A DNA stretch of 64,000 bases from Streptomyces sp. NBC_00483 (GCF_036013745.1 NZ_CP107880.1:9548001-9612000), one strand, 5' to 3'. Shown: positions 25,710 through 34,917, numbered from the stretch's first letter. The notes: a model not told the origin generated them from the sequence alone. Numbers and translations are program-made.

Positions 25710-27502
25710 GAGGTCAACTCCCGGATGACGGCCGCTCTGGCCTTCTCGATGTCGGTGACGTCCTTGGTGCGGCCGTCGAGGTTCCTGGTGGCGAGGTCGA
25801 GGGCGGCCCGCAGCGCTTCGCTGTCACCACCGCTCCCGGAGTCCGCGAGCTTCTCCCGCGCCTGCGCGATCAGCTCGAAGTCCTCGATCCCTTCCTTGAG
25901 CTGTTCCCACCGGATGCTCGACATCGGCCCGTCGTCCCCCGGATAGACGAGATACTCGTCGCCCTGGGTGAAGATGTGCACCGGCTGCTCGAACGGGTCG
26001 GAGGTCCAGCTGTTCCACGACCAGCGCAGCAGCCCGTCGAGCTGCCGCTGGGCCGAGATCCACGGCAGCATCCGGGCCTCGACCGCGGGTGAGTACGAGA
26101 AGGTGTTGGGGTGGTCCGGAACCCCGTACACGTAGAACGTGGTGATCTTGCCGTCCTTGCGGCGCTGCGCGACCTTCTCCGGGGTCATCTTGTCGATGCC
26201 GCCCCAGTCGACGGAGAGGTTCGAGGCCAGGGGCTCCGTGCTGATGGACCCGGCGACCGAGATGCGCCGGTCGAAGGCGGGCGCCACCTCGTGCACGAAG
26301 TCGCGGACGACCTTCATCGTCTCGACGGGCCGCTCGTCGAAGGACAGCCACGTGTGGTCGAGGCGTCCGGTGTCCCGCAGATGGTCCTCGAACGCGCGCA
26401 GGAAGGCACCCCATGCCTCCCGCCACCGCTCGCCGCCCAACTCGACGTTCTCGTACACCTCCTTGCCGGTGCGCGAGTCGACGTACGTCAGGTGTTCCTT
26501 GTCCTGGAAGGCCAGCATGGAGAACGCGCCGATGTCCGGGCCGATCCCGGCGCGCTCGGCGGCGGCGACGTACTTGTCCCAGCGTGCGAAGTCGAAGCGG
26601 AACCGGTCGCCGTCCCAACTCCAGCCGACCATGCTGGAGTACGGGGTCGCCGTCTGCGACTTCCGGCTGTTCCCCGGCCACGGATAGTGCCAGGGGTTGT
26701 CGACGACGGTGGTGTTGATGACCTTCTGCCCGCGGCTCGCCAACTCCCGGTTGTACGTGTCGATGAGCTTCCAGTGCTTCGCCGACCACGGTGCGACGTG
26801 GTGCGCCTTCGCGATGGTGTCCGGCTGCGCCCAGACGTCCAGGAAGAACCGGTAGTCGGACGGGTCGGGCAGGCTCACGTCCGCGACCTCGATGGTCAGC
26901 GGGTACGTGGCCTGGGTCTTCCCGTTCGCGGTGACGGCGACGGAGCCCTTGTACGTCCCGGCGGGAGTGCCCTTCGGGATGCGGAAGGTGAACCACAACG
27001 GCTGCGCGGCGTACGCGGGAACGTCGACGGCCGACCGCTCCTCCAGCGGGTCCCCCACGACGTCCGGATCGCGGTCGCCGGACACCTCGGTGGGCGAGCT
27101 CACCTGGTCGATCGTGGCGGACCAGTCCAGCTCGGACTTGGAGCGCTGCACGGGCACGTACTTCACGAACCGCACCTGGGCGCGCCGGGCCGCGTCCCCG
27201 CCGAGCCGGGCGCCTTCCGGCCCCGTCAGTTCACCGACCCGGGCGGACACGCCGCTGAGTGGTGTGCCGGAGGCGATGGCGAGCTGCGCGGAGACCTGCT
27301 CGCCCCGCACCGCCGACAACGTCAGCTCCTTGGTGTCCTTGCCCTGGATCGCCTTCATGGGATACCGCGGCACCCGCACCTCCGCGGAGTTCGCGAAGGC
27401 CCCTGTCGGTACCCACGTGATCGTGTCCCGCGTCCCCATCGCCTCGGCGACCTTGGCGGTGAGCCAGTCGGTACTTCCCGGTCTCCGGGGTGAAATGCGC
27501 AC
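25706..27502 (-). CDS. DUF4091 / GH123-like glycosidase
   Basis: A 598-residue protein with an N-terminal beta-sandwich and a DUF4091 barrel. The Asp-Glu pair in WLSFDERP (about residues 400-407) corresponds to the substrate-assisted catalytic pair of GH123 beta-N-acetylgalactosaminidases. A substrate-binding stretch GLLRWSWNSWTSDPF follows. The GTG start has an AAAGGACG ribosome site, but no signal peptide is visible, unlike its secreted partner; either it is cytoplasmic or the N-terminus has been altered. Upstream (27503-27653) GTCAACG occurs twice, possibly promoter-related. Confidence 0.8.
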   Translation of the reverse strand: MRISPRRPGSTDWLTAKVAEAMGTRDTITWVPTGAFANSAEVRVPRYPMKAIQGKDTKELTLSAVRGEQVSAQLAIASGTPLSGVSARVGELTGPEGARLGGDAARRAQVRFVKYVPVQRSKSELDWSATIDQVSSPTEVSGDRDPDVVGDPLEERSAVDVPAYAAQPLWFTFRIPKGTPAGTYKGSVAVTANGKTQATYPLTIEVADVSLPDPSDYRFFLDVWAQPDTIAKAHHVAPWSAKHWKLIDTYNRELASRGQKVINTTVVDNPWHYPWPGNSRKSQTATPYSSMVGWSWDGDRFRFDFARWDKYVAAAERAGIGPDIGAFSMLAFQDKEHLTYVDSRTGKEVYENVELGGERWREAWGAFLRAFEDHLRDTGRLDHTWLSFDERPVETMKVVRDFVHEVAPAFDRRISVAGSISTEPLASNLSVDWGGIDKMTPEKVAQRRKDGKITTFYVYGVPDHPNTFSYSPAVEARMLPWISAQRQLDGLLRWSWNSWTSDPFEQPVHIFTQGDEYLVYPGDDGPMSSIRWEQLKEGIEDFELIAQAREKLADSGSGGDSEALRAALDLATRNLDGRTKDVTDIEKARAAVIRELTS

Positions 27503-27653
27503 GTTTCACGTCCTTTGTTCGAGTGGAACCGGACTGAGCGCTATCCAAAGTGCAAGAGCTTGCTTGATCCGCCCAATGTTTGAGCACAAAACGTCAACGT
27601 GTCAACGGAAAAGCACTCGACTGCCGTCCCCGATCGCGCCATGATCCGCTCTC

Positions 27654-28376
27654 GTGACGACATCGACGCAGAAGCAACTCCTGGTCCGGGCCGCCGCGCG
27701 CAACAACGCGGAGTGGTGCGCCGCCATGAGCCGATCGCACGGCGTGGCGGGCGAGTTCGGGGGTGAGGTGTGGACCGCCCCGGCCCGCACTCCGCTGTAC
27801 TACCCGGACGCGGTGACGCTCGCGCCGGGCGCCGACCCGGCCGCCGTGACGGCCCGCATCGACACCGCCGCACCCGGCGCCTCCGTCAAGGACAGCTTCG
27901 CCGACCTCGACCTGACGGAAGCCGGTTTTCAGGTGCTGTTCGAGGCCCGGTGGATCCACCGCCCGGCGGGCGCGCCCGCCCCGGTACCGACTCTCGCCTG
28001 GGGCGTCGTGGACGACGCGGAGACCCTGCTGTCCTGGGCGGAGGCCTGGGGCGACACGCGCCTCTTCCGGTCCGAACTCCTCGACGACACGGCCACGTTC
28101 GTGCTCGCGGGGCGGACGCCCGACGGGCGGGTGGTCGCCGGAGCGGTCGCGAGCCCGAGTGGTGACGATGGCCACCAGGTCGTCGGAATCTCCAACGTGT
28201 TCGCGTCGGACGGCGGCCCGGACTCGGCCTGGCCCGGGGTACTGGACGCGGTGCACCGGCTGTTTCCCGATCTGCCGGTGGTCGGCTACGAGCAGGGCGA
28301 CGACCTCGCGGTTGCCGTCCGCCACGGCTTCGAGGCGATCGGATCGCTACGGGTCTGGGTGCACGGCCGACCGTGA
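27654..28376 (+). CDS. GNAT-like acetyltransferase, uncharacterised
   Basis: A 240-residue protein with a variable N-terminal half and a C-terminal half resembling a degenerate GNAT fold: ATFVLAGRTPDGRVVAGAVA, ISNVFASDGG, and the final HGFEAIGSLRVWVHG typical of the last GNAT strands. The acetyl-CoA loop (Q/RxxGxG/A) is not evident, so activity is doubtful. It starts at a GTG divergent from the glycosidase pair. Confidence 0.6.
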   Translation: MTTSTQKQLLVRAAARNNAEWCAAMSRSHGVAGEFGGEVWTAPARTPLYYPDAVTLAPGADPAAVTARIDTAAPGASVKDSFADLDLTEAGFQVLFEARWIHRPAGAPAPVPTLAWGVVDDAETLLSWAEAWGDTRLFRSELLDDTATFVLAGRTPDGRVVAGAVASPSGDDGHQVVGISNVFASDGGPDSAWPGVLDAVHRLFPDLPVVGYEQGDDLAVAVRHGFEAIGSLRVWVHGRP

Positions 28377-28394
28377 ACCGTCCGCGCCGATGAG

Positions 28395-28437
28395 ACGTAC
28401 GTTGGAGGGGGCGGGCGTGCGCCTCCAGCGACGTACG
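28395..28437. promoter_or_regulatory. Hairpin upstream of the aldo-keto reductase
   Basis: Arms acgtacgttggagg (28395-28408) and cctccagcgacgtacg (28422-28437) pair with a small bulge in the 122-bp gap before the reductase. It could terminate the upstream gene or be an operator. Confidence 0.45.
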
Positions 28438-28500
28438 CCCGTCGTACGAGACACCGGACCAGACACCGGACTTGAGTCACCACGTAAGGACACACGAGTC

Positions 28501-29331
28501 ATGAGCACCACTCCCGAGGTCACCCTCAACAACGGCGTGACCATGCCGCAGCTCGGCTTCGGCGTCTTCCAGGTTCCCGACGACGAGGCGCACGCCGCGG
28601 TCACGAGCGCCCTCGACGCCGGCTACCGCAGCATCGACACGGCGGCCCTGTACGAGAACGAGAAGGGCACCGGCCGCGCCATCGCCGACTACGGCCTGGC
28701 CCGTGAGGACGTCTTCGTCACCACGAAGCTGTGGAACACCGAGCAGGGCCGGGACACCGCGCTGCGCGCGTTCGACGCCTCGCTGGACCGGCTCGGCATG
28801 GACTACGTCGACCTGTACCTGATCCACTGGCCGGTGCCGTCGCGCGACAAGTACGTCGAGACGTGGCAGGCGTTCGAGGAGATCCTCGCCAGTGGCCGGG
28901 CGCGCGCCATCGGCGTCTCCAACTTCCTGCCGGAGCACCTGGACCGGCTCGCCGCCGAGACCTCCGTCGTCCCGGCCCTCAACCAGATCGAGCTGCACCC
29001 GCGCCTCCAGCAGAGCGAGCTGCGCGCGTACGACGCGGAGCACGGCATCGCGACGGAGGCGTGGTCCCCGCTGGGCCGCGGCAACGGCGTCCTGGACGAC
29101 GAGATCGTCACCGCACTCGCCCGCAAGTACGACCGCAGCCCCGCGCAGATCGTGCTGCGCTGGCACCTCCAGCTCGGCAACGTCGTCATCCCGAAGTCGG
29201 TGACCCCGTCCCGCATCCGCGAGAACATCGCCGTCTTCGACTTCGAGCTGACCTCGGACGACATCGCCGCGCTCGCAGGCCTTGAGACGGGCGAGCGCGT
29301 GGGCCCGGACCCGGCCGTCCTCGGGTCCTGA
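28501..29331 (+). CDS. Aldo/keto reductase
   Basis: A 276-residue NADPH-dependent reductase of the 2,5-diketo-D-gluconate reductase group. The catalytic tetrad is visible: Asp in YRSIDTAALYENE, Tyr in the same motif, Lys in TTKLWN and His in LIHWPVP. The cofactor signature IPKSVTPSRIRENIAVFDF is near the C-terminus. It reduces aldehydes or ketones; streptomycetes have many paralogues and the substrate is not predictable. Confidence 0.92.
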   Translation: MSTTPEVTLNNGVTMPQLGFGVFQVPDDEAHAAVTSALDAGYRSIDTAALYENEKGTGRAIADYGLAREDVFVTTKLWNTEQGRDTALRAFDASLDRLGMDYVDLYLIHWPVPSRDKYVETWQAFEEILASGRARAIGVSNFLPEHLDRLAAETSVVPALNQIELHPRLQQSELRAYDAEHGIATEAWSPLGRGNGVLDDEIVTALARKYDRSPAQIVLRWHLQLGNVVIPKSVTPSRIRENIAVFDFELTSDDIAALAGLETGERVGPDPAVLGS

Positions 29332-29356
29332 GGGTTCCGGGCCCGGCGGGGCCCAC

Positions 29357-29965
29357 TCACTGACCGAGCGGTCGCCCCTCCCACAGCTCGAGCTCCCAGC
29401 CCTGCTCCGGCGAGCCGGAGAGGGTGACGATGCCCGTGTTGGGGAGCGGGTGGGCGGCGACGAAAGCGACATCCACGTTGCCCGCCCGCGCGGCCGTCCA
29501 CGTCCGGATCACGGCGCCGTGGCTGACCATGGCCACGGTGTCCGCGCCCGTCCTGGCCGCCTCGGCGACCACGGAGTCGAAGCGGTCGAGTGTCTCCTCG
29601 CCGGTCTCGCCGCCGGGCATCCGGAGCGCGGTGTCGCCGGAGGACCAGGAGAACGCGGTGTTGAGGTACTTCTGCGCGGACTCGTCGTCGCCGCGCATCT
29701 CCAGGTCACCCGCCGCGATCTCACGGATCCCGTCCCGGATCACGACGTCGAGGCCGGTCGCCTTGGACAGGGGCTCGGCGGTGAGCTGCGTGCGGATCAG
29801 GGTGGAGGCGTACAGGGCGTCGATCCGCTCGTCGGCCAGCGTCCCCGGGAGCGCCGCCGCCTGCTCCAGACCGAGCGGCGTCAGGCCGGGGCCCGGCGCC
29901 GCGGAGTCCAGGAGCCGCTTGAGGTTGGACGGGGTCTGGCCGTGACGTATGAGCAGCAGACGCAT
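29357..29965 (-). CDS. Histidine phosphatase (phosphoglycerate-mutase-like)
   Basis: A 202-residue histidine phosphatase. The phosphohistidine motif RHG is at residues 7-9, followed by the second-site region SHGAVIRTW with the catalytic His near residue 148. The start at 29963-29965 has GGAGG upstream. It dephosphorylates small metabolites; specificity is unknown. It converges with the aldo-keto reductase across 25 bp containing a short GGGCCC/GGGCCC hairpin. Confidence 0.88.
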   Translation of the reverse strand: MRLLLIRHGQTPSNLKRLLDSAAPGPGLTPLGLEQAAALPGTLADERIDALYASTLIRTQLTAEPLSKATGLDVVIRDGIREIAAGDLEMRGDDESAQKYLNTAFSWSSGDTALRMPGGETGEETLDRFDSVVAEAARTGADTVAMVSHGAVIRTWTAARAGNVDVAFVAAHPLPNTGIVTLSGSPEQGWELELWEGRPLGQ

Positions 29966-30028
29966 GCGGGGGGAACCTCCACGAGACGAACGGAACGCTT
30001 GGGTCCACTGTGTCATCCGTGGGGAACA

Positions 30029-30094
30029 TCGGTGGTCAGGCCAGCTTTTATCGGTGGTCAGGGCAGCCTTTGTCGGTGGTCAGGCCAGCTTTTC
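30029..30094. repeat. Three 22-bp tandem repeats at the DJ-1 gene 3' end
   Basis: Units at 30029-30050, 30051-30072 and 30073-30094 share the pattern tcggtggtcagg-cagc-ttt. The last unit contains the final codons and stop of the DJ-1 gene, so the others look like duplicated copies of that 3' end. Confidence 0.85.
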
Positions 30095-30775
30095 CAGCAG
30101 CTCGGCCGCGAGCGGGGCGGCGGAGGCCGGATTCTGTCCGGTGACCAGGTTGCGGTCGACGACCACGTGCGGCGCCCACGGCTCACCGACCTGGACGTTC
30201 ACACCGGCCTCGGTGAGCCGGTCCTGGAGCAGCCACCGCGCCTTGTCGGCGAAGCCGGCCTGGGCCTCCTCGACATTGGTGAACGCGGCGACGTCGTAGC
30301 CGGCGAACACGTTGCCGCCGTCGGCCTTCGTGGCCGCCAGCATCGCCGCGGGCGCGTGGCAGACGACACCGAGCGGCTTGCCGGACTCCAGGGTGCGGGT
30401 GAGCAGAGCGCCGGATTCGGCGTTGACGGCGAGGTCCTCCATCGGGCCGTGGCCGCCGGGATAGAAGACGGCCGCGTAGTCTTCCAGGTTCACCTCCTCC
30501 AGCTTGATGGGGGAGGACAGCTCGGCGTTCGAGGACACGGCGGCGGCCATGCGGGCGGCGTTCTCCTGGCCGTCGTTGAACTCGGGCGCGAGGCTGCCCG
30601 CGTCGACGGTGGGGACGACGCCACCCGGCGTGGCCACGACGATCTCGTGCCCTGCCGCCTTGAACGCGTCGTACGGGGCGATGGCCTCCTCGGCCCAGAA
30701 GCCGGTGGGGTGGTGGGTGCCGTCGGCCAGGGTCCAGTGGTCGGCGCCGGTCACCACGAAAAGGATCTTCGACAT
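30080..30775 (-). CDS. DJ-1/PfpI (Hsp31-like) family protein
   Basis: A 231-residue class I glutamine-amidotransferase-like protein. The nucleophile elbow VVCHAP places C139 and H140, and the acidic partner is E29 in GFWAEE. The length and the FYPGGHGPMEDL stretch fit the Hsp31/YhbO-like chaperone, glyoxalase III or deglycase group. It faces an IclR regulator across about 120 bp. Its 3' end has been duplicated as a short tandem repeat. Confidence 0.88.
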   Translation of the reverse strand: MSKILFVVTGADHWTLADGTHHPTGFWAEEAIAPYDAFKAAGHEIVVATPGGVVPTVDAGSLAPEFNDGQENAARMAAAVSSNAELSSPIKLEEVNLEDYAAVFYPGGHGPMEDLAVNAESGALLTRTLESGKPLGVVCHAPAAMLAATKADGGNVFAGYDVAAFTNVEEAQAGFADKARWLLQDRLTEAGVNVQVGEPWAPHVVVDRNLVTGQNPASAAPLAAELLEKLA

Positions 30776-30898
30776 GGGGTGCTCATCTCCGCGGGAGTCG
30801 TCGGGAAACGTCGGGAATCGTCGGTCCGGTGATGTCTTGACGTCTACGAAGGTAGGCCCGCGGGCCAGTGCCGACCAATGGTGGGCTACCGTGCCCGC

Positions 30899-31645
30899 GT
30901 GGCAGAGCGGATCCAGTCGGTGGAGCGGGCGGCGTTGGTCCTGCGGCTGCTCGCGTCCGGGCGCCGGCCGTTCGCGGTGTCGGAGCTGGCCCGCGCGATG
31001 GGGCTGCCCCGGGAGTCCCTGGGCGGAATCCTCGGCACGCTGGTCGCGGCGGGCCTGGTGGAGCGGGACCCGGCCACGGGCAAGTACCGGATCGGCGCCT
31101 CGCTGCTCCACCTGAGCAACGGCGACCTCGACACGAACGAGCTGCGCGCCCGCTCCCTGCACAGCGCCGACACCCTCGCCGCGCGCAGCGGCGAATCGGT
31201 CTGGATCGCCACCCCGCACGAGGGCGGGGCCCTCGTCATCCACCACGTCTTCCGCCCGGACGACAGTGCTCAAGTCCTGCGCATGGGCGCCCACTTGCCG
31301 CTACACGCCTCGGCCGTGGGCAAGACGCTGCTCGCCTTCGACCACGAGCTGGACGTACCCGAGAAACTCCCGGCCCTCACCGGCCGCAGCATCACCGAAC
31401 GTGCCGCCCTGGCCGCCGAGTTGTACGAGATACGTCGCCGGGGCTGGGCCGCCGCCGTCGACGAGCACGCGGACGGCAAGGCCGCGATCGGCGCCCCGCT
31501 CCGCGCCGCCTCCGGCCGTACGGTCGGCGCCATCAGCATCGCGGGACCCACCCACCGCCTGACCGAGGCGGGCCATGCCCGGGCGGATCTCGCGGCCCAG
31601 GTCATGGATGCGGCGGGGGAGATCGGCAGAGCGCTGGCGCGCTGA
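30899..31645 (+). CDS. IclR-family regulator
   Basis: A 248-residue IclR protein with an N-terminal winged helix (ERIQSVERAALVLRLL, then FAVSELARAMGLPRESLGGI) and a C-terminal effector domain (LPLHASAVGKTLLAF, later HADGKAAIGAPL). The GTG at 30899 gives the usual family start; an ATG at 30878 would add seven residues. It is divergent from the DJ-1 gene, its most likely target, and converges with the quinone reductase gene after 15 bp. Confidence 0.9.
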   Translation: MAERIQSVERAALVLRLLASGRRPFAVSELARAMGLPRESLGGILGTLVAAGLVERDPATGKYRIGASLLHLSNGDLDTNELRARSLHSADTLAARSGESVWIATPHEGGALVIHHVFRPDDSAQVLRMGAHLPLHASAVGKTLLAFDHELDVPEKLPALTGRSITERAALAAELYEIRRRGWAAAVDEHADGKAAIGAPLRAASGRTVGAISIAGPTHRLTEAGHARADLAAQVMDAAGEIGRALAR

Positions 31646-31660
31646 GCCGGCCGAAGGGGC

Positions 31661-32629
31661 CTACGGCACGAGCACGATCCGGCCGAAGGCCTCACCCGAG
31701 TCCATCAACTGGTGCGCCCGCACGGCCTCTTCCATCGGGAGCACCGCGTGCACCACCGGATCCAGGGAGAGCTCTCCCGCGAACAGCTCGGTGCGCACGG
31801 CGCGTTGAGCGGCCTCGGGCACCGTGTCGGCGCTGAAGGTGGCGAACGACATCGACTTCCGGAACGCCGCCGTCATGTGCGCGGCGAGGTCCGCGGGCGG
31901 AGGCCCGGCGACCATGCCGATCGCCACCAGACGGCCGTTGGGGTTGAGGCGGTCGAGGAACGTGGGCATGTCCGGTCCGGCGATGATGTCGATGATGACG
32001 TCGTAACCCTCGGGGGCATCGGCATCGGCATCGGTGGAGGTGCCGGAGCGGTCCAGTACGTGGGTCGCCCCCAGCTTGCGCAGGCGTTCGCCGCGCTCCG
32101 CCGACGAGGTCGTGACCGCAACCGCGCTCGCCCCGCCGCTCGCCGCGAGCTGCACGGTCGGGATACCCAGGCTGCCGGCCGCGCCCCGCACCAGCACGGA
32201 CTCGCCGGGGGCGAAGTGGGCGTGGCGCAGGGCGAAGTGCGCGACCACGGCGGAGGTGCCGAGCGTCACCGCGTCGGCGGCGGACAGCTCCGCGGGCAGG
32301 GGGAGGACCGCGTCCACGGAGGCGACGGCCTGCTCGACGTAGCCGCCGCCCGTGCCGGTGAACGCCCATTCGCGCCGACCCACCCACGAGGCGTCCACGC
32401 CCGCGCCGACGGCGGTCACGGTGCCCGCCACCTCGCTGCCGGGCACATGGCCCTCCTGGAACAAGCCGAACGAGGCGAGGGCGCCGCTGCGGATCAGGGC
32501 GTCGACCCCGCCGACGCCGATCGCCTCCGTGGCGATCAGTACCTGCCCGGCGGCGGGCACCGGGGCCGGGAGGTCGACGACCGCCATGCCCTCGGGGCGT
32601 CCGAATTCCTGGATCGCGATGGCCTTCAC
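31661..32629 (-). CDS. Zinc-less MDR quinone reductase-like oxidoreductase
   Basis: A 322-residue NADPH-dependent medium-chain dehydrogenase without zinc ligands, quinone-oxidoreductase type. The cofactor motif is RGAAGSLGIPTVQLAA (about 148-163). A low-complexity TDADADA insertion near residue 205 comes from a gcatcg microsatellite. The GTG start has AAAGGAG upstream. It faces a TetR gene over a perfect 20-bp palindrome, the common layout for xenobiotic- or quinone-responsive reductases. Confidence 0.88.
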   Translation of the reverse strand: MKAIAIQEFGRPEGMAVVDLPAPVPAAGQVLIATEAIGVGGVDALIRSGALASFGLFQEGHVPGSEVAGTVTAVGAGVDASWVGRREWAFTGTGGGYVEQAVASVDAVLPLPAELSAADAVTLGTSAVVAHFALRHAHFAPGESVLVRGAAGSLGIPTVQLAASGGASAVAVTTSSAERGERLRKLGATHVLDRSGTSTDADADAPEGYDVIIDIIAGPDMPTFLDRLNPNGRLVAIGMVAGPPPADLAAHMTAAFRKSMSFATFSADTVPEAAQRAVRTELFAGELSLDPVVHAVLPMEEAVRAHQLMDSGEAFGRIVLVP

Positions 32630-32670
32630 GGGGGCTCCTTTGGTGTCTCGGGGTGGGGCTTTCGGGCGTT

Positions 32671-32690
32671 AACGGACGCCCCCGTCCGTT
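32671..32690. promoter_or_regulatory. Perfect palindromic TetR operator
   Basis: AACGGACGCCCCCGTCCGTT: eight-base arms around CCCC, placed between the reductase and TetR starts and overlapping the expected promoters of both. Confidence 0.75.
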
Positions 32691-32698
32691 TGGGTAAA

Positions 32699-33337
32699 GT
32701 GAGAGAGGTGACCGAACGTTTGCCTCAGACGCTGCGCTCCGACGCCCTCGACAACCGCGAGCGCATCCTCGACGCGGCCCGCGCCGTGTTCGCCGCCGAC
32801 GGCCTGAACGTGCCGATGCGCGAGATCGCCCGCCGTGCCGGAGTCGGCCCCGCCACCCTCTACCGCCGCTTCCCTACCAAGCAGGAGCTGGTCACGGAGG
32901 CCTTCGCGGAGGAGATGCGGGTGTGCCGCAGGCTCGTGGACGAGGGGCTCGCCGACCCGGATCCATGGCACGGGTTCTGCCACGTGATCGAGGAGACCTG
33001 CGAGATGCACGCCCGCGACCGCGGCTTCACCGAGGCCTTCATGTCGGCCTTCCCCAAGGCCCTGGACTTCGCCGAGAACCGCGCGTACACGCTGAAGGCC
33101 ATCGCCGAAATCGCCCGCCGCGCCAAGGACTCCGGCCACCTGCGCCCGGACTTCGTCCTGGACGACCTGATCCTGATGCTCATGGCCAACCGAGGCATCC
33201 AGGCGGCATCGACATCCGCCCGCGTCGCCGCCTCCCGCCGCTTCGCGGCCTTCGTGATCCAGGCGTTCTCGGCGTCCCCGGAGCGCCATGGCGAGCTGCC
33301 GCCGGTGGCACGGCTGTCACCGCTGCTGTCGGTGTAG
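32699..33337 (+). CDS. TetR-family regulator of the quinone reductase
   Basis: A 212-residue TetR regulator with the HTH at about residues 32-54 (MREIARRAGVGPATLYRRFP) and a helical ligand domain. The start is either GTG 32699 or GTG 32708; neither has an ideal ribosome site, and the transcript may be nearly leaderless. The perfect palindrome eight bases upstream indicates autorepression and control of the divergent reductase. Confidence 0.88.
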   Translation: MREVTERLPQTLRSDALDNRERILDAARAVFAADGLNVPMREIARRAGVGPATLYRRFPTKQELVTEAFAEEMRVCRRLVDEGLADPDPWHGFCHVIEETCEMHARDRGFTEAFMSAFPKALDFAENRAYTLKAIAEIARRAKDSGHLRPDFVLDDLILMLMANRGIQAASTSARVAASRRFAAFVIQAFSASPERHGELPPVARLSPLLSV

Positions 33338-33376
33338 GCGCCAGGCGGCGGGGCGCTCTACGCGGCGCAGTCGTAA

Positions 33377-34831
33377 TCAACCGACCTTGGGGCCGCAGCG
33401 CATACCGATGTAGACGCAGCCTGTGCCGTCCTGCAGGGTGGAGAAGACCACGGGCATGTAGTCCTCGCTGAATGCGGCACCCACTCCGGTACCGGCGAAC
33501 ACCGACTCGGTCACCGGTAGCAGGTCGATTTCCAGGGGCTCGGAGAAGTCCTTCATGCCATCGACGAACTCGTACACCGCGTGCCCCGCACCGTCCCGTT
33601 CGGTCACAGTGATGACCACACCCTCGCGCCTGTACGTGCCAAGGAGCGGTGCGAGGTCAACCACAGGCGGTTCGGCCGGAGGGGCGAAGGGCTCAGGCAT
33701 CGTCACATCGGCCAGGTCGGCGAGCAGTTCCCGGTAGAGGGCCGCGTACAGCTCGCGCGCCCCGCCGCCGTTGGTGAGCAGGGCGACCGCGACGCCCGCC
33801 GTGGGAACTACGCGCAGGTAGCCGTACTGGCCGATCGATGCGCCGTCGTGGCCATACCCTTGGACACCGTCCCAGTCGTACAGGGTCCAGCCCAGCCCCC
33901 AGCCGTCCGCACTGACCGTCCACTTGTCGGGTGACTCGACCACGCGCTGTTGCATCATCGCGACGGTTTCCTCGGACAGCACCCGCGTGCCGTCCTGCGC
34001 GACGCCGCCGTTGAGGTGCATCTGTGCGAGCCGGACGACGTCCCCGGCTGTGGCGATGACCCGGCCGTAAGGCCCTGCCGAGCGCGGCATCAGATCCCAG
34101 GCCGGCGCGGGCTCCGGATCCTGGCCCGCCTCACCCAGGTGCCCCATCGCCGCCCGGAACCGCAGCGCCTGTTCGGGCAGGGTCACGGTGTGCGTGAGGC
34201 CGAGCGGAGTGAGGAGCAGGTCCTCCAGTGCCTCGTCCCAGACCTTGCCGGTCACGACTTCGATGATCCGGCCGAGGACGTTGTACCCGACGCTGCTGTA
34301 GGAGAGCGCGGTGCCGGGCGGGCAGTCGAGCGCCACGTCCTTCGCAGCCTCGACGTACTTGGCGAGGCAGTCGTCGCCGCGTCCGCTGTCGTGGTTGAAG
34401 TCGCAGGTGAGGCCACTGGTGTGGCTGAGCAGCTGGCGTGTGGTGATCACTTTGGTCGCGTCGGGGTCGGCGGCGGAAAACTCCGGCAGAACCTCCACGA
34501 CCGGTGCGGCCAGGTCCAGTTCACCTGACTCGGCGAGGCGCATGATCAGAGAGGCCGTGTAGATCTTGGCGATGGAGCCCATCTGGAAGACCGAGTCGGT
34601 CGTCGCTTCCACGCCCGTGCCGCGATGCAGCACGCCACTGGCCAGCTCGTGGACGGTCCCGTCGACGAGAACTGCCAGTGACGCGGCGGGGACGTGATGC
34701 TCGGTACGCAAGGTGTCCAGACGGGCCTGCCAGTGGGCGACGTCGAACTTCCGGCCCGCCGAGTCCCGCGCTCCCCAGACGCCCTTGCTACCCCAGTTGC
34801 CCTGTTCGTCCCAGTTAACGACGGTCGACAT
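33377..34831 (-). CDS. Serine hydrolase, beta-lactamase / PBP4* family
   Basis: A 484-residue class C beta-lactamase-like hydrolase. The SxxK motif is S86-I-A-K89 (MGSIAKIY), and the second motif lies in ALSYSSVGYNVLG, with a later HDGASIG replacing KTG. A C-terminal beta-barrel-like domain (about 385-484) follows. No signal peptide is visible, so it is probably a cytoplasmic esterase or peptidase rather than a penicillin-binding protein. It is divergent from a TetR gene with an inverted-repeat-rich intergenic region. Confidence 0.85.
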   Translation of the reverse strand: MSTVVNWDEQGNWGSKGVWGARDSAGRKFDVAHWQARLDTLRTEHHVPAASLAVLVDGTVHELASGVLHRGTGVEATTDSVFQMGSIAKIYTASLIMRLAESGELDLAAPVVEVLPEFSAADPDATKVITTRQLLSHTSGLTCDFNHDSGRGDDCLAKYVEAAKDVALDCPPGTALSYSSVGYNVLGRIIEVVTGKVWDEALEDLLLTPLGLTHTVTLPEQALRFRAAMGHLGEAGQDPEPAPAWDLMPRSAGPYGRVIATAGDVVRLAQMHLNGGVAQDGTRVLSEETVAMMQQRVVESPDKWTVSADGWGLGWTLYDWDGVQGYGHDGASIGQYGYLRVVPTAGVAVALLTNGGGARELYAALYRELLADLADVTMPEPFAPPAEPPVVDLAPLLGTYRREGVVITVTERDGAGHAVYEFVDGMKDFSEPLEIDLLPVTESVFAGTGVGAAFSEDYMPVVFSTLQDGTGCVYIGMRCGPKVG

Positions 34832-34848
34832 GCCGAACCCCCAGCTCG

Positions 34849-34917
34849 ATGCGTACGACGTTCCTTGTTGCGAACACTGTACGCATGGCGGAACGCCGTA
34901 TGCAAGGTGCGTACGGC
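34849..34917. promoter_or_regulatory. Inverted repeats between serine hydrolase and TetR genes
   Basis: ATGCGTAC (34849-34856) pairs with GTACGCAT (34879-34886), and GCCGTA (34895-34900) with TACGGC (34912-34917). All four carry the core GTACG/CGTAC or GTA/TAC, suggesting two operator sites for the neighbouring TetR protein. Confidence 0.5.
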
